Positions 22,053-29,285 of a stretch of DNA of 32,483 nt are shown piece by piece. The notes under the pieces were generated by a model. The model searched no databases. It saw nothing but the letters and a program-made list of their open reading frames with translations, and was not told where the DNA came from. The translations under genes were made by a program, and so were the position numbers. Source of the stretch: a virus; IMG/VR virus record IMGVR_UViG_3300000517_000125, positions 1 through 32,483 of that record. One strand, 5' to 3'. The number at the start of each line of letters is the position of its first letter. Within the stretch, counting starts at the first letter, position 1.

Positions 22053-22280
22053 TTAATTTCTTGCTTTAAGTTTATCAGTAAAAGAACTTTTATCAAGTAT
22101 TTCGGGACAACTATCTGCAAACCTTTCAATGTCGTAATCGTTTGGATAGTGTTTTAATGCCGCTTTTGCACGATCTCTAACTACACTTGGCACTCTTGGA
22201 GTTTTGCCAGGATCGCAAAGGTCTTCTAAAAGTTTTTTACCTTGTTTTAAAGCACGATACTTTTGATCTGGTAGTGTCAT
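22053..22280 (-). CDS. BPSL0761-like small protein
   Basis: A 75-residue protein starting MTLPDQKYRALKQGKKLLEDL and containing PRVPSVVRDRAKAALKHYP, the pattern of the BPSL0761 family found in proteobacteria and in marine phages. Function is unknown. It sits between gp32 and uvsX in the recombination operon, with GAGGAATAAC as ribosome site and a stable hairpin upstream. Confidence 0.7.
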   Translation of the reverse strand: MTLPDQKYRALKQGKKLLEDLCDPGKTPRVPSVVRDRAKAALKHYPNDYDIERFADSCPEILDKSSFTDKLKARN

Positions 22281-22304
22281 TGTTATTCCTCAGCATGAGA
22301 TATA

Positions 22305-22323
22305 GGGGAGGTTAACCCTCCCC
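22305..22323 (-). promoter_or_regulatory. Intergenic hairpin after gp32
   Basis: GGGGAGG pairs with CCTCCCC around a five-base centre, 15 bases past the gp32 stop. No T-run follows on the minus strand, so it is more likely an RNA-stability or pausing element than a terminator. Confidence 0.55.
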
Positions 22324-22337
22324 TCACTCATATAGAA

Positions 22338-23324
22338 TCAACCATTTTGCCTAGCTTTAATCATAGCTAGAATATCGGCTGCTTTATCGCTAGTGGTATC
22401 TTGCGTTTCAGCAGAATCTTGTGTTGTTTCAGGTTGAACATCACTTTCTGCACTACTGGGAGTTGCATTTGTTTGTGTTGTTGTTTCTGAGGGCGTACTG
22501 TTTGAACTCTCTTGAGGTCTCTTGCTTCCTTCTGGTGCTTCAACTCCATATGGCCGATAATACGCTCCGAACTTGTCAACATCGTAGGGCTTACCGTCAA
22601 CCGATGCTTCAAACAGTTCTTTGATTACACGAAGTTCTGCCTCACTTGGTTTCTTGGGCAAGAAATCTTTTAGATCAAACAAGCCATGTGCTTCAATAGC
22701 CGCTTGTTCTGTTTCTGTTAGTGGGCTTTCTTTACGTGCCCAAGACGAAGTTGAATAATCAGCATACTGACCTTTGCTAGTTTTCTTAATATGAAAATCA
22801 AGACCTCGCATATAATCAGTTGGCAACTCTTCGATCTCAGGATCCATTAAACCATTTTTGATAATAGGAATAATTTGAGGCGAAATGATAAATCTACGAA
22901 TTGGGTTTTCGGGAGTAACATCATCACCTAGTGGATTAGCGCGAACAAAACCTTGAAATAGATATGTACGCTTTTTCCAATACTTTCGACCCATGTCTTC
23001 TAGACTTGCATCCTTGAACCATGGACGAACTTCTGAAAGAATAGGGCAGTTTTCACCAAACATCTCAACGCAAGGAACTTGCACGATTGTTTGTTTAACG
23101 TTTGGATCACCTTTTACGCCGTTGAAGGGAAGTTTGATAACTTGACGTTCTACCCAAAAGAATGTGTTGTCGGGATCAGCATCGGGCAAAAAACGAACTG
23201 TTGCCGTAGAGCCCTCGCTAATGTTCCAGTGTGGGTAGATTGCGTTATCTGATTTGGGTGTCGAACTTTGTGCTCGATTTTCTTGTGCCTCTAAACGGGC
23301 ACGGATGTCTGCTAGACTTGTCAT
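22338..23324 (-). CDS. 32: gp32 single-stranded DNA-binding protein
   Basis: A 328-residue protein of the T4 gp32 family, which coats single strands during replication and recombination. The N-terminus is basic (LADIRARLEAQENRAQ). The OB core includes a Cys pair, VPCVEMFGENCPIL, at the place of the gp32 zinc site, and aromatic-rich segments (TFFWVERQVIKLP, KYWKKRTYLFQGFV). The C-terminal third is Ser/Thr/Gln-rich and acidic, ending AADILAMIKARQNG, as in other gp32 proteins that bind partners through the tail. A strong ribosome site (AAGGAG) and a hairpin-bearing leader precede it. Confidence 0.92.
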   Translation of the reverse strand: MTSLADIRARLEAQENRAQSSTPKSDNAIYPHWNISEGSTATVRFLPDADPDNTFFWVERQVIKLPFNGVKGDPNVKQTIVQVPCVEMFGENCPILSEVRPWFKDASLEDMGRKYWKKRTYLFQGFVRANPLGDDVTPENPIRRFIISPQIIPIIKNGLMDPEIEELPTDYMRGLDFHIKKTSKGQYADYSTSSWARKESPLTETEQAAIEAHGLFDLKDFLPKKPSEAELRVIKELFEASVDGKPYDVDKFGAYYRPYGVEAPEGSKRPQESSNSTPSETTTQTNATPSSAESDVQPETTQDSAETQDTTSDKAADILAMIKARQNG

Positions 23325-23374
23325 ATATTTTCTCCTTGTATAGTGTTTATATTAGCCTAAGTTTAGTTAGATGT

Positions 23375-23393
23375 TTGCTGTCGGAGACAACAA
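23375..23393 (-). promoter_or_regulatory. gp32 leader hairpin, possible autoregulatory site
   Basis: TTGTTGTC and GACAGCAA pair (one G-T) around TCC near the 5' end of the predicted gp32 leader. T4 gp32 represses its own translation through a structure in its leader; this hairpin is a candidate equivalent. Confidence 0.45.
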
Positions 23394-23403
23394 CACAGTA
23401 TTA

Positions 23404-23431
23404 ATTATACACAAATTAATTTCTGTGTCAA
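23404..23431 (-). promoter_or_regulatory. Consensus sigma70 promoter for gp32 operon
   Basis: TTGACA (23426-23431), 16-base spacer, TATAAT (23404-23409). The leader to ATG 23324 is about 73 bases. Confidence 0.85.
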
Positions 23432-23434
23432 GTG

Positions 23435-23442
23435 TATTTATC
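23435..23442 (-). promoter_or_regulatory. Late promoter GATAAATA upstream of gp32
   Basis: GATAAATA lies a few bases upstream of the sigma70 -35 box, giving gp32 a possible second, late start. Confidence 0.45.
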
Positions 23443-23453
23443 CCAGATATGGT

Positions 23454-23480
23454 AAACCGCACAATAATGTGCGGTTTTTT
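23454..23480 (+). terminator. Hairpin with T-run, plus-strand orientation
   Basis: AAACCGCAC and GTGCGGTTT pair around AATAAT. On the plus strand a run of T follows, while on the minus strand only three T follow the stem. It may act weakly for the 612-residue gene on the minus strand, but its better orientation faces the other way. Confidence 0.6.
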
Positions 23481-23499
23481 TGTATTTTAATTTACCCTT

Positions 23500-25338
23500 T
23501 TAAAAGAAACGTTTTAGGTCCTCTAATTCGTCAATTTGGGATTCACCAACAAGTTTGCCTACTGCACCTTTAGAACCTATTTTTTCGTAGGGGCCTAGCT
23601 GACCAGCACGTTTTTGGTTAGCGTCTAAATCTTCATCAAATTCTTCGTCATTGTTTTGTTTAGCAAAACGCTCATCCTCTTCACGTTCTTTACGTGCTTT
23701 TTCTCTTTTGTACAATTCTATGGTATCTTTTCTCAACTGATCATATGTCTCTGGGTCAATGGCTCTAAGGGGTTCTTCATTAACTTTTTCTGAGTCTTCG
23801 TCAAAGTCATCATAGCCATAATGAAGACGATCTTCGGCTCTTTCTATTCCTCTGATACGATTACCAAAGCGGTGGGATTTTGGATGTTCCATATCATAAT
23901 CATACTCAGCACGTGTTTCGGCATCTGCTCGTGCTTTTTTCAAGTATGCTTTGGCTTTTCTTTTAGAAATTTCATTGAGACTGTTATCCTCGTCTTCCTT
24001 GCTATGCCCACGATTCAATTCGTCTAATTGTTTTCCTTCATCAAGACTATAATCATAGATATTTTCTTTTGCATATTTAATAGCATCTGGAACAGAATCA
24101 TGTTCACTGTCTACAAAACCACCAACTGTGTCATAAAAATAAACTTTTAGTGTTTCAGGGTGTTCCAAAACTACATACCCTTCTTGTTTTATTTGCTTAA
24201 GAAATTCTTCATCTTTAATATCTTTAGGATTATCAATTCTTTTTAACTCTTCTAAATCAACATCAATTGATTTACGCTTTGGAGTATATGTTGATGTTGC
24301 TGATTCGTTTAAGATTGCACCTGTAATAATATTACTAGACCATTCTTCTAATTGTTCTACTTCAGGCATCATTTGCATTTCGGGAAGTGTTCTTTTTAAA
24401 CGCGAAAGAATTGGCATTGCACTTTCAATTCTAGGATCAATTGTTTCTTCTACAAACATTTCCGCTACAGACTCATCGCTTTCTTCTTCCATAAGAGCAG
24501 GAGTCCAAGATTCAAAATATTTGTTGTATCCTTTCTTTGTGCGCATTTTTCCTAATGATTCGCGAAGTTTTTTATAATGATTAATTCCTTCGTTAACTAA
24601 AGGTTGTACAGATTCGCTAAACTCGTTGTTTCTAGTAGCACGGACAAATCCTGCCATTTTATTATATTCTTCGCAAATCGTTTTAATATGATTCCAACGT
24701 TCATCGTGCGGTTCTCCGCCTTCTGCTAAATGTCTAGCATATACTTGGGCGATTCCTGGACGAGTTGTTGGTGCTAAAAATCTCTCGCCTTCTTGCGTTT
24801 CTAAAAAGATTTTAGCGACATTTCTGTGCCTTTGTTCGCCTTCTTCGATTTTTCTTGTATGTTGCAAAATAATTTTAACAGTTGGAATGCTGTTGTTACA
24901 ACTTGCTTGCTTACCCATCGGGTAATAACCTTCGTCAACTTTTTGTTTCATTTTCCAATACTCTCTTTGTCTCATATCATAACCAAGACGATCTTTGTTT
25001 GCTAACTCGAAACTTAACTGTTTTCGTTGCGCCCACATCTTTAAATGCTCTAAAAAGCCAGACCAAGAATCGTCATAATCGACACCTCTTGTTTGTCCTT
25101 CAGGGCTTTCTGACTGCTCGTTATCAAAGTAAACTATAACGTTTTGCGCATCGTCAATTGTAGCCCATGATTTACCGTATTCTTCGCCGTCTTTTTTGAA
25201 AGTAAATTCAAATACATGGGCTTCTTGAGGGGTACCTACGTTTTGATTTTTATTGTTTTTGGGTACAGGATTGTATCCTCGAACCTTTAAAAGGTCATAC
25301 AGTTGTTTATTGAATGATTCTTGGTCTATGCCGGCCAT
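23500..25338 (-). CDS. Large acidic probable virion protein
   Basis: A 612-residue protein conserved in T4-like marine phages as a putative structural protein. The N-terminal 130 residues are a mixed domain (SFNKQLYDLLKVRGYNPVP). Residues about 150-290 include RPGIAQVYARHLAEGGEPHD and KMAGFVRATRNNEFSESVQP, the most recognisable block. The C-terminal half is charged helix (ISKRKAKAYLKKARADAETR), ending in LGPYEKIGSKGAVGKLVGES, a motif that recurs at the ends of several marine-phage proteins. Many L-x-E triplets (ILNES, LVNEG) would allow prohead-protease processing. No Shine-Dalgarno precedes the ATG; ACTAAATA plus five bases does. Confidence 0.7.
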   Translation of the reverse strand: MAGIDQESFNKQLYDLLKVRGYNPVPKNNKNQNVGTPQEAHVFEFTFKKDGEEYGKSWATIDDAQNVIVYFDNEQSESPEGQTRGVDYDDSWSGFLEHLKMWAQRKQLSFELANKDRLGYDMRQREYWKMKQKVDEGYYPMGKQASCNNSIPTVKIILQHTRKIEEGEQRHRNVAKIFLETQEGERFLAPTTRPGIAQVYARHLAEGGEPHDERWNHIKTICEEYNKMAGFVRATRNNEFSESVQPLVNEGINHYKKLRESLGKMRTKKGYNKYFESWTPALMEEESDESVAEMFVEETIDPRIESAMPILSRLKRTLPEMQMMPEVEQLEEWSSNIITGAILNESATSTYTPKRKSIDVDLEELKRIDNPKDIKDEEFLKQIKQEGYVVLEHPETLKVYFYDTVGGFVDSEHDSVPDAIKYAKENIYDYSLDEGKQLDELNRGHSKEDEDNSLNEISKRKAKAYLKKARADAETRAEYDYDMEHPKSHRFGNRIRGIERAEDRLHYGYDDFDEDSEKVNEEPLRAIDPETYDQLRKDTIELYKREKARKEREEDERFAKQNNDEEFDEDLDANQKRAGQLGPYEKIGSKGAVGKLVGESQIDELEDLKRFF

Positions 25339-25343
25339 ACTTA

Positions 25344-25351
25344 TATTTAGT
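25344..25351 (-). promoter_or_regulatory. Late promoter ACTAAATA, leaderless spacing
   Basis: ACTAAATA, then TAAGT, then ATG 25338. The T4 late spacing puts the transcript start on the A of ATG. Confidence 0.55.
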
Positions 25352-25356
25352 CCAGA

Positions 25357-26913
25357 CTAGCTTAAGACCGCAAAGAACGGTAAAGGCTCTATCATTTCTT
25401 CGTGATCTCTGATTTGAGATTCTAAATCGGTATGATAATCAGATAAATGCTTCATAATTCTTACTACTAACAAAGAAGCCATTACCAAATCATCTGTGTC
25501 ACCCGGTTTAGCGGCATAACTGCCTCCTGAAGCCACGAACGATTTTAACTCACTAATAAGTGCTTTGCTATGAAGTGTCATTTTTTTGGCTTCAAGCAAC
25601 GATTTGAATTTAGCACAGGCTGCTAATTTTGGTTTTTGTGAAGTATTAAACCCTCTGCGCTTTTTTCCTGTTTCTGATATAAATATTCCTGGTATGTTGC
25701 TTTCGCCATACTCATTCAAAGAAATTAGCGCAGCCTCACCTATTGAATTGTTTTCAATAGAATAGTAAATATTGTTTGGTTCTCCTGTGCATTCTTCGAT
25801 ATACTTGTTAATTTGTGATAATAGTTTAATTTGTTCGGGGATATCTGTTTTATTATGTTTCCATTCACCTATTTGAGTGGTGGTATTTGCTTCATAAATT
25901 TCTATCGCTGAATTATCTCCTCCAGTACCTAATGCAGGATCTAAACCAACAACATAAATATTTCCCTTTGTGGGTTTTTTATACCATCTTATTTGTCCCA
26001 CTCTATCTATAGGTTCTGTTCCTTCTAAATCAATTAAAGTATTTGGATTAATTAAAGTTTCATCTGCAATGATGAATTGGCACTCAATTTCGCGCTTAAA
26101 TCTATCATCGCCAATTTGTGCTCGCATTTGTGTAGCCCATTCTTCATCACGCTCTGGGTGCTCTTTCCAATAAGAACGAAATGCTTTAAAACCGTTCACC
26201 CCTAAATCAGTAGTGTTACCAAACTCATCAATTGTTTTGTTTGCGCCTTTCCAAATTAATGCAAATTGATCTTCATCTGAGTTTGGTGTCGATGTAATAA
26301 TTGCTTTACCACCTGTAGACAGCGTAGGAGTAATAGAAGTCCAAAACTCAGCGGCAATTGTGGGTCTAACAAAAGCAAACTCATCAAGATATAAAAGTGT
26401 AATAGACATACCACGACCGGTATTTTCAGTTGTAGTTGCACTTACAATTCTAGAACCATTTTCAAAGTCTAACGACCCTTTATTATAAGTTGTTACACCT
26501 GCTTTAATATGATCGGGACAATGTTCATATGCATATCTAATTCGTTGCATAATTTCTTGCGCACCAGTGTATTTGTGTGCGGCAATCAATATAGTAGAAT
26601 CAGGAACAAACATAGCATACCATAGCAAGTAACCAGCAGCCGAAGTACTTTTACCAGTCTGCCTAGGCATAAGAGCAATCGAATACCTATAGTTATGATA
26701 AGTTTCGATTAAGCGTTTTTGAAAGTCCCATGGGTGATAGATCATGCTACCAGCAGTAGGATGTTGAATATGAAAAAAGTTATCCATAAAGTGCAAATAT
26801 CCTGTTTTAGGATCACAGCACTTTAAAAAGTCTTGTAATTCTTTATCATCTTTAAAAACCGTTTTGGTATACGGGTCTTTTACTAATGAAACTGAATTTT
26901 TAGAGTTAGCCAT
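25357..26913 (-). CDS. 17: Large terminase subunit gp17
   Basis: A 518-residue packaging motor. The ATPase domain has Walker A MPRQTGKST (82-90) and Walker B LLYLDEF (173-179). The nuclease domain has GLDPA (D325), an acidic residue in IENNS (E387) and DTDDLV (D474 region), as expected for the RNase H-like headful nuclease. It is shorter than T4 gp17 (610 residues). No gp16-like small subunit is obvious nearby. No Shine-Dalgarno is seen; GCTAAATA and five bases lie directly before the ATG, so late mRNA would be leaderless unless read from upstream. Confidence 0.96.
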   Translation of the reverse strand: MANSKNSVSLVKDPYTKTVFKDDKELQDFLKCCDPKTGYLHFMDNFFHIQHPTAGSMIYHPWDFQKRLIETYHNYRYSIALMPRQTGKSTSAAGYLLWYAMFVPDSTILIAAHKYTGAQEIMQRIRYAYEHCPDHIKAGVTTYNKGSLDFENGSRIVSATTTENTGRGMSITLLYLDEFAFVRPTIAAEFWTSITPTLSTGGKAIITSTPNSDEDQFALIWKGANKTIDEFGNTTDLGVNGFKAFRSYWKEHPERDEEWATQMRAQIGDDRFKREIECQFIIADETLINPNTLIDLEGTEPIDRVGQIRWYKKPTKGNIYVVGLDPALGTGGDNSAIEIYEANTTTQIGEWKHNKTDIPEQIKLLSQINKYIEECTGEPNNIYYSIENNSIGEAALISLNEYGESNIPGIFISETGKKRRGFNTSQKPKLAACAKFKSLLEAKKMTLHSKALISELKSFVASGGSYAAKPGDTDDLVMASLLVVRIMKHLSDYHTDLESQIRDHEEMIEPLPFFAVLS

Positions 26914-26918
26914 ATAAG

Positions 26919-26926
26919 TATTTAGC
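26919..26926 (-). promoter_or_regulatory. Late promoter GCTAAATA, leaderless spacing
   Basis: GCTAAATA, then CTTAT, then ATG 26913, the same box-to-start distance as at 25338 and 2715. Confidence 0.55.
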
Positions 26927-26940
26927 GCAATTTAACTTTG

Positions 26941-27588
26941 CTATGACTCTTTGTTTTCCTCGCTTTTTGACTGATATTGCCATTCGTCAGTGTGTGCCAC
27001 ATTCCACTTAGGCTCTGTTTCTACGCGATAATTTTGTGTGCAAACTTTAAAATCTGGCTTTAGCTTATCATTGGGAATCAAACTAGCATCTTGCCATAGT
27101 ATGCGATTATTAGGCTGTGCCGCAAACTGACCGTTGTCTAATTTTATAACATTAAAACTTTTGTGTTCAGGGTCATGTTCTGAGAAATTTTGATCGAGCA
27201 CACCTTTGTCTGGATGACAAGTGTCTATTGTAAACAAATATTCACCATCGTGCATTTTTTTGTCTTTTCCAAACATTTGACATCTTCCTAACATAGGCTT
27301 TTGTATCACTGTGATATGATAATCAAAACAATCCCATAGCTGTAAAGTGTCTAGTGGCAAGTCATAATCAATGTCTGTTTTCCAAACAAATGCGCTTAAA
27401 GGAAGTTTGTCATAAAGAGCACCGTAATCAGTAAGCAAAGTTTCAAAATATAATGCTTTGTTTTGTGTACTTTTTACCGATATCCAAATGCCGGGCGTAA
27501 ATTCACCATGTCCATATTCCATGTCATATAGATATTCTTTTCTAACCATAACTGGAATAGGTGGCAAATTGTGTACTAAAAAAGCCAT
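26941..27588 (-). CDS. Conserved hypothetical protein upstream of gp17
   Basis: A 215-residue protein beginning MAFLVHNLPPIPVMVRKEYLYD, a start I recall from conserved unknowns in marine T4-like phages. It is aromatic- and Asp-rich (FVWKTDIDYDLPLDTLQLWD) and has several His and Cys residues (CQMFGKDKKMHDGEY, TIDTCHPDKG) that could hold a metal, though no named motif fits. Its ATG follows immediately after the TAA of the methyltransferase gene, so the two are co-translated. A role in virion or sugar modification would be a guess. Confidence 0.65.
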   Translation of the reverse strand: MAFLVHNLPPIPVMVRKEYLYDMEYGHGEFTPGIWISVKSTQNKALYFETLLTDYGALYDKLPLSAFVWKTDIDYDLPLDTLQLWDCFDYHITVIQKPMLGRCQMFGKDKKMHDGEYLFTIDTCHPDKGVLDQNFSEHDPEHKSFNVIKLDNGQFAAQPNNRILWQDASLIPNDKLKPDFKVCTQNYRVETEPKWNVAHTDEWQYQSKSEENKES

Positions 27589-28290
27589 TTATTTAATATC
27601 TAAAGGACGATCTTTTGTTACTACAATACAATAATATTTTTCTCTAACAAGTTTAGGCTCTTCATTTTCTTCAGTTGGCATTGTTAAGTCAAATTCAAAA
27701 TTATTAAATTGTTCAATCTTAAATCCGGTTCTAATAAGCAATGCCGCCCACTGGTTGGCTCCTAAAATACTATAATGGTTTAAATTATACTCATGCTTTC
27801 TTTCGCAGTCTGGGGCAGGCACTTCAATGTAAATTTTTCCGCCTTGTTTCAAAACACGATTGTATTCCATAAGAGTAAAAATAGGATAGGGACTATGTTC
27901 TAGTGCATGTCGCAAAAAAATAAAATCTATGCTTTCTTCATAATATCCATCTTTTTGAGGTAAAAAACTAATATCATACTTTTTTATAGTATGTCCTTTT
28001 TCCTCACAAAGTTTAACATCTCCAGGACTTAAAGTGACGCCTTCTAAATTAGTATATCCACGTTCTGTCATTTCATCTAAAAAATAACCTGGACCGCAAC
28101 CCATATCTAAAATTTTAGCGTCTTTGGGAATTTCTAAAGGATCAACGTAAGTTTCTACTGCTTGCTTAGTTAAGGCTTGATGCATTTGACTATCGCCCTC
28201 ATCATAGATGTGTGCGGTGTATAGCCATTCATTATAAAATTTAAGTTTAATTAAATCTAAGGTATTATTAATATCGACTAAATTGTTCAT
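27589..28290 (-). CDS. Class I SAM-dependent methyltransferase
   Basis: A 233-residue methyltransferase. Motif I is ILDMGCGPG (60-68), the acidic residue after strand 2 is replaced by LEGVTLSP, and the post-motif segment FIFLRHALEHSPYP resembles type 11 methyltransferases acting on small molecules or sugars. No DNA-methylase DPPY/NPPF motif is seen. It lies in the same run as the epimerase and the aminotransferase, which suggests modification of a sugar. A palindrome covers the region around its ribosome site (AGGAAC), so translation may be controlled. Confidence 0.88.
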   Translation of the reverse strand: MNNLVDINNTLDLIKLKFYNEWLYTAHIYDEGDSQMHQALTKQAVETYVDPLEIPKDAKILDMGCGPGYFLDEMTERGYTNLEGVTLSPGDVKLCEEKGHTIKKYDISFLPQKDGYYEESIDFIFLRHALEHSPYPIFTLMEYNRVLKQGGKIYIEVPAPDCERKHEYNLNHYSILGANQWAALLIRTGFKIEQFNNFEFDLTMPTEENEEPKLVREKYYCIVVTKDRPLDIK

Positions 28291-28298
28291 TGAAGGGG

Positions 28299-28333
28299 GT
28301 TCCTGTGTATAATTAATTATACTTATCAGGAAC
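28299..28333. promoter_or_regulatory. Long imperfect palindrome before methyltransferase
   Basis: GTTCCTG and CAGGAAC flank a perfect 16-base palindrome (GTATAATTAATTATAC). In the minus-strand RNA it can fold into one hairpin whose 3' arm holds AGGA, the likely ribosome site for ATG 28290; as DNA it could bind a dimeric repressor. Confidence 0.6.
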
Positions 28334-28346
28334 TAAAAGAAAGAAA

Positions 28347-28721
28347 TTATTTTTTATATCCCTTAAAAGGTTTGACAGGGCTATTTTTATGTGTAGATTC
28401 TAATTCATTGCTGTCGAAATCACCTTTGTTTAAATCTTCCCAATTAACACCGGCAGCTTTGTATGCGGCTTTAAGCATATCTTGTTCTTCTTCAGTATAT
28501 GGATGAGACGATTTTAATTTTCCAACAAAAGAGTTCATTGGTGATTCTATTTTGTTTTTGCCATCTGAACAGGCTACAGCCATCATAACTCGATTTAAAG
28601 AATAATCGTTATTAATTTTTTCTGCATCAGAATATACATTCATGCCTCGACTGCCACTGCTTTTTCTTTTAGAAATTTCAGTGTGACCTTTGGCTTCATT
28701 TAAAAATTCATGCGCTCTCAT
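28347..28721 (-). CDS. Small protein with capsid-targeting-like N-terminus
   Basis: A 124-residue protein starting MRAHEFLNEAKG, very close in pattern to the T4 capsid-targeting sequence MKTYQEFI-x-EA, with LNE before A as the likely prohead-protease site. The following KGHTEISKRKSSGSRG is basic, and EISKRK recurs in the 612-residue protein. The middle resembles small T4-like marine phage proteins in which a variable linker joins the targeting start to a helical module (TEEEQDMLKAAYKAAGV). An internal head protein delivered with the DNA is the favoured reading. Its start is one base after the fibre-like gene's stop. Confidence 0.65.
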   Translation of the reverse strand: MRAHEFLNEAKGHTEISKRKSSGSRGMNVYSDAEKINNDYSLNRVMMAVACSDGKNKIESPMNSFVGKLKSSHPYTEEEQDMLKAAYKAAGVNWEDLNKGDFDSNELESTHKNSPVKPFKGYKK

Positions 28722-28722
28722 A

Positions 28723-29256
28723 TCAATCTTCTGTGTTAATAGGAAGCCCAGACTCAGTGGTCATTATGCTATCTGTGTAGCCGTCTAATCCTAAATTGAT
28801 TCCTGGAGTTTCATCTCCCTCGAATAAGATTTGAGAAGAAATAAAGTGAAATAATGGCTGACTACCGATCGGAGAACACAATAATCTAACATTGCCACCT
28901 GACACATCCATATCAAACGATGCTAATGCATTTCCAAAAAATGTGCTTCCGTAGCCAGTAAATTTTACTTGATCTTTACTAGGATTAATTTGTGCATGTA
29001 ACTGAATTGCTTGACTGTCGTCTGTTCCTGGGTCATTTGATCTAACAGTAAAAAGCCCTTGAGTAAACGTATTTGCTGAAGTTTCGAAAATTACTTGATT
29101 TGCTGACCCAGTTGTTGTGTAGTTATTACTTGTAGTAGACGATGTTGAAAAAAGATCAGCAAAATTATTGTTAATTTTGCCAAATGCGACACGTAGTGGA
29201 TCTCCCTCGCCGTCGTTGGGTAAATTTCCTATATTAATAATTTCATAGTCAGACAT
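28723..29256 (-). CDS. Fibre-like structural protein
   Basis: A protein of about 177 residues starting MSDYEIINIGNLPNDGEGDP and then LRVAFGKINNNFADLF. This is the common N-terminal attachment motif of phage tail-fibre and neck proteins (IN-x-G-x-x-PNDG-x-GDPLR-x-AF-x-K-x-NxNF). The rest is Ser/Thr/Gly-rich and beta-like. I place the start at ATG 29256 with GGAATATAGC upstream; the longer frame opens only with a TTG inside that site. A GATAAATA late promoter precedes it. Confidence 0.75.
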   Translation of the reverse strand: MSDYEIINIGNLPNDGEGDPLRVAFGKINNNFADLFSTSSTTSNNYTTTGSANQVIFETSANTFTQGLFTVRSNDPGTDDSQAIQLHAQINPSKDQVKFTGYGSTFFGNALASFDMDVSGGNVRLLCSPIGSQPLFHFISSQILFEGDETPGINLGLDGYTDSIMTTESGLPINTED

Positions 29257-29285
29257 GCTATATTCCAATAGTTTTTGATATATGT

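Noticed and set aside
22367-22612. Minus-strand 81-residue frame inside gp32
   Set aside because: Out-of-frame shadow of the low-complexity gp32 tail.
29257-29268. Longer start for the fibre-like protein
   Set aside because: The extra codons begin with TTG inside GGAATATAGC, which fits better as the ribosome site for ATG 29256.
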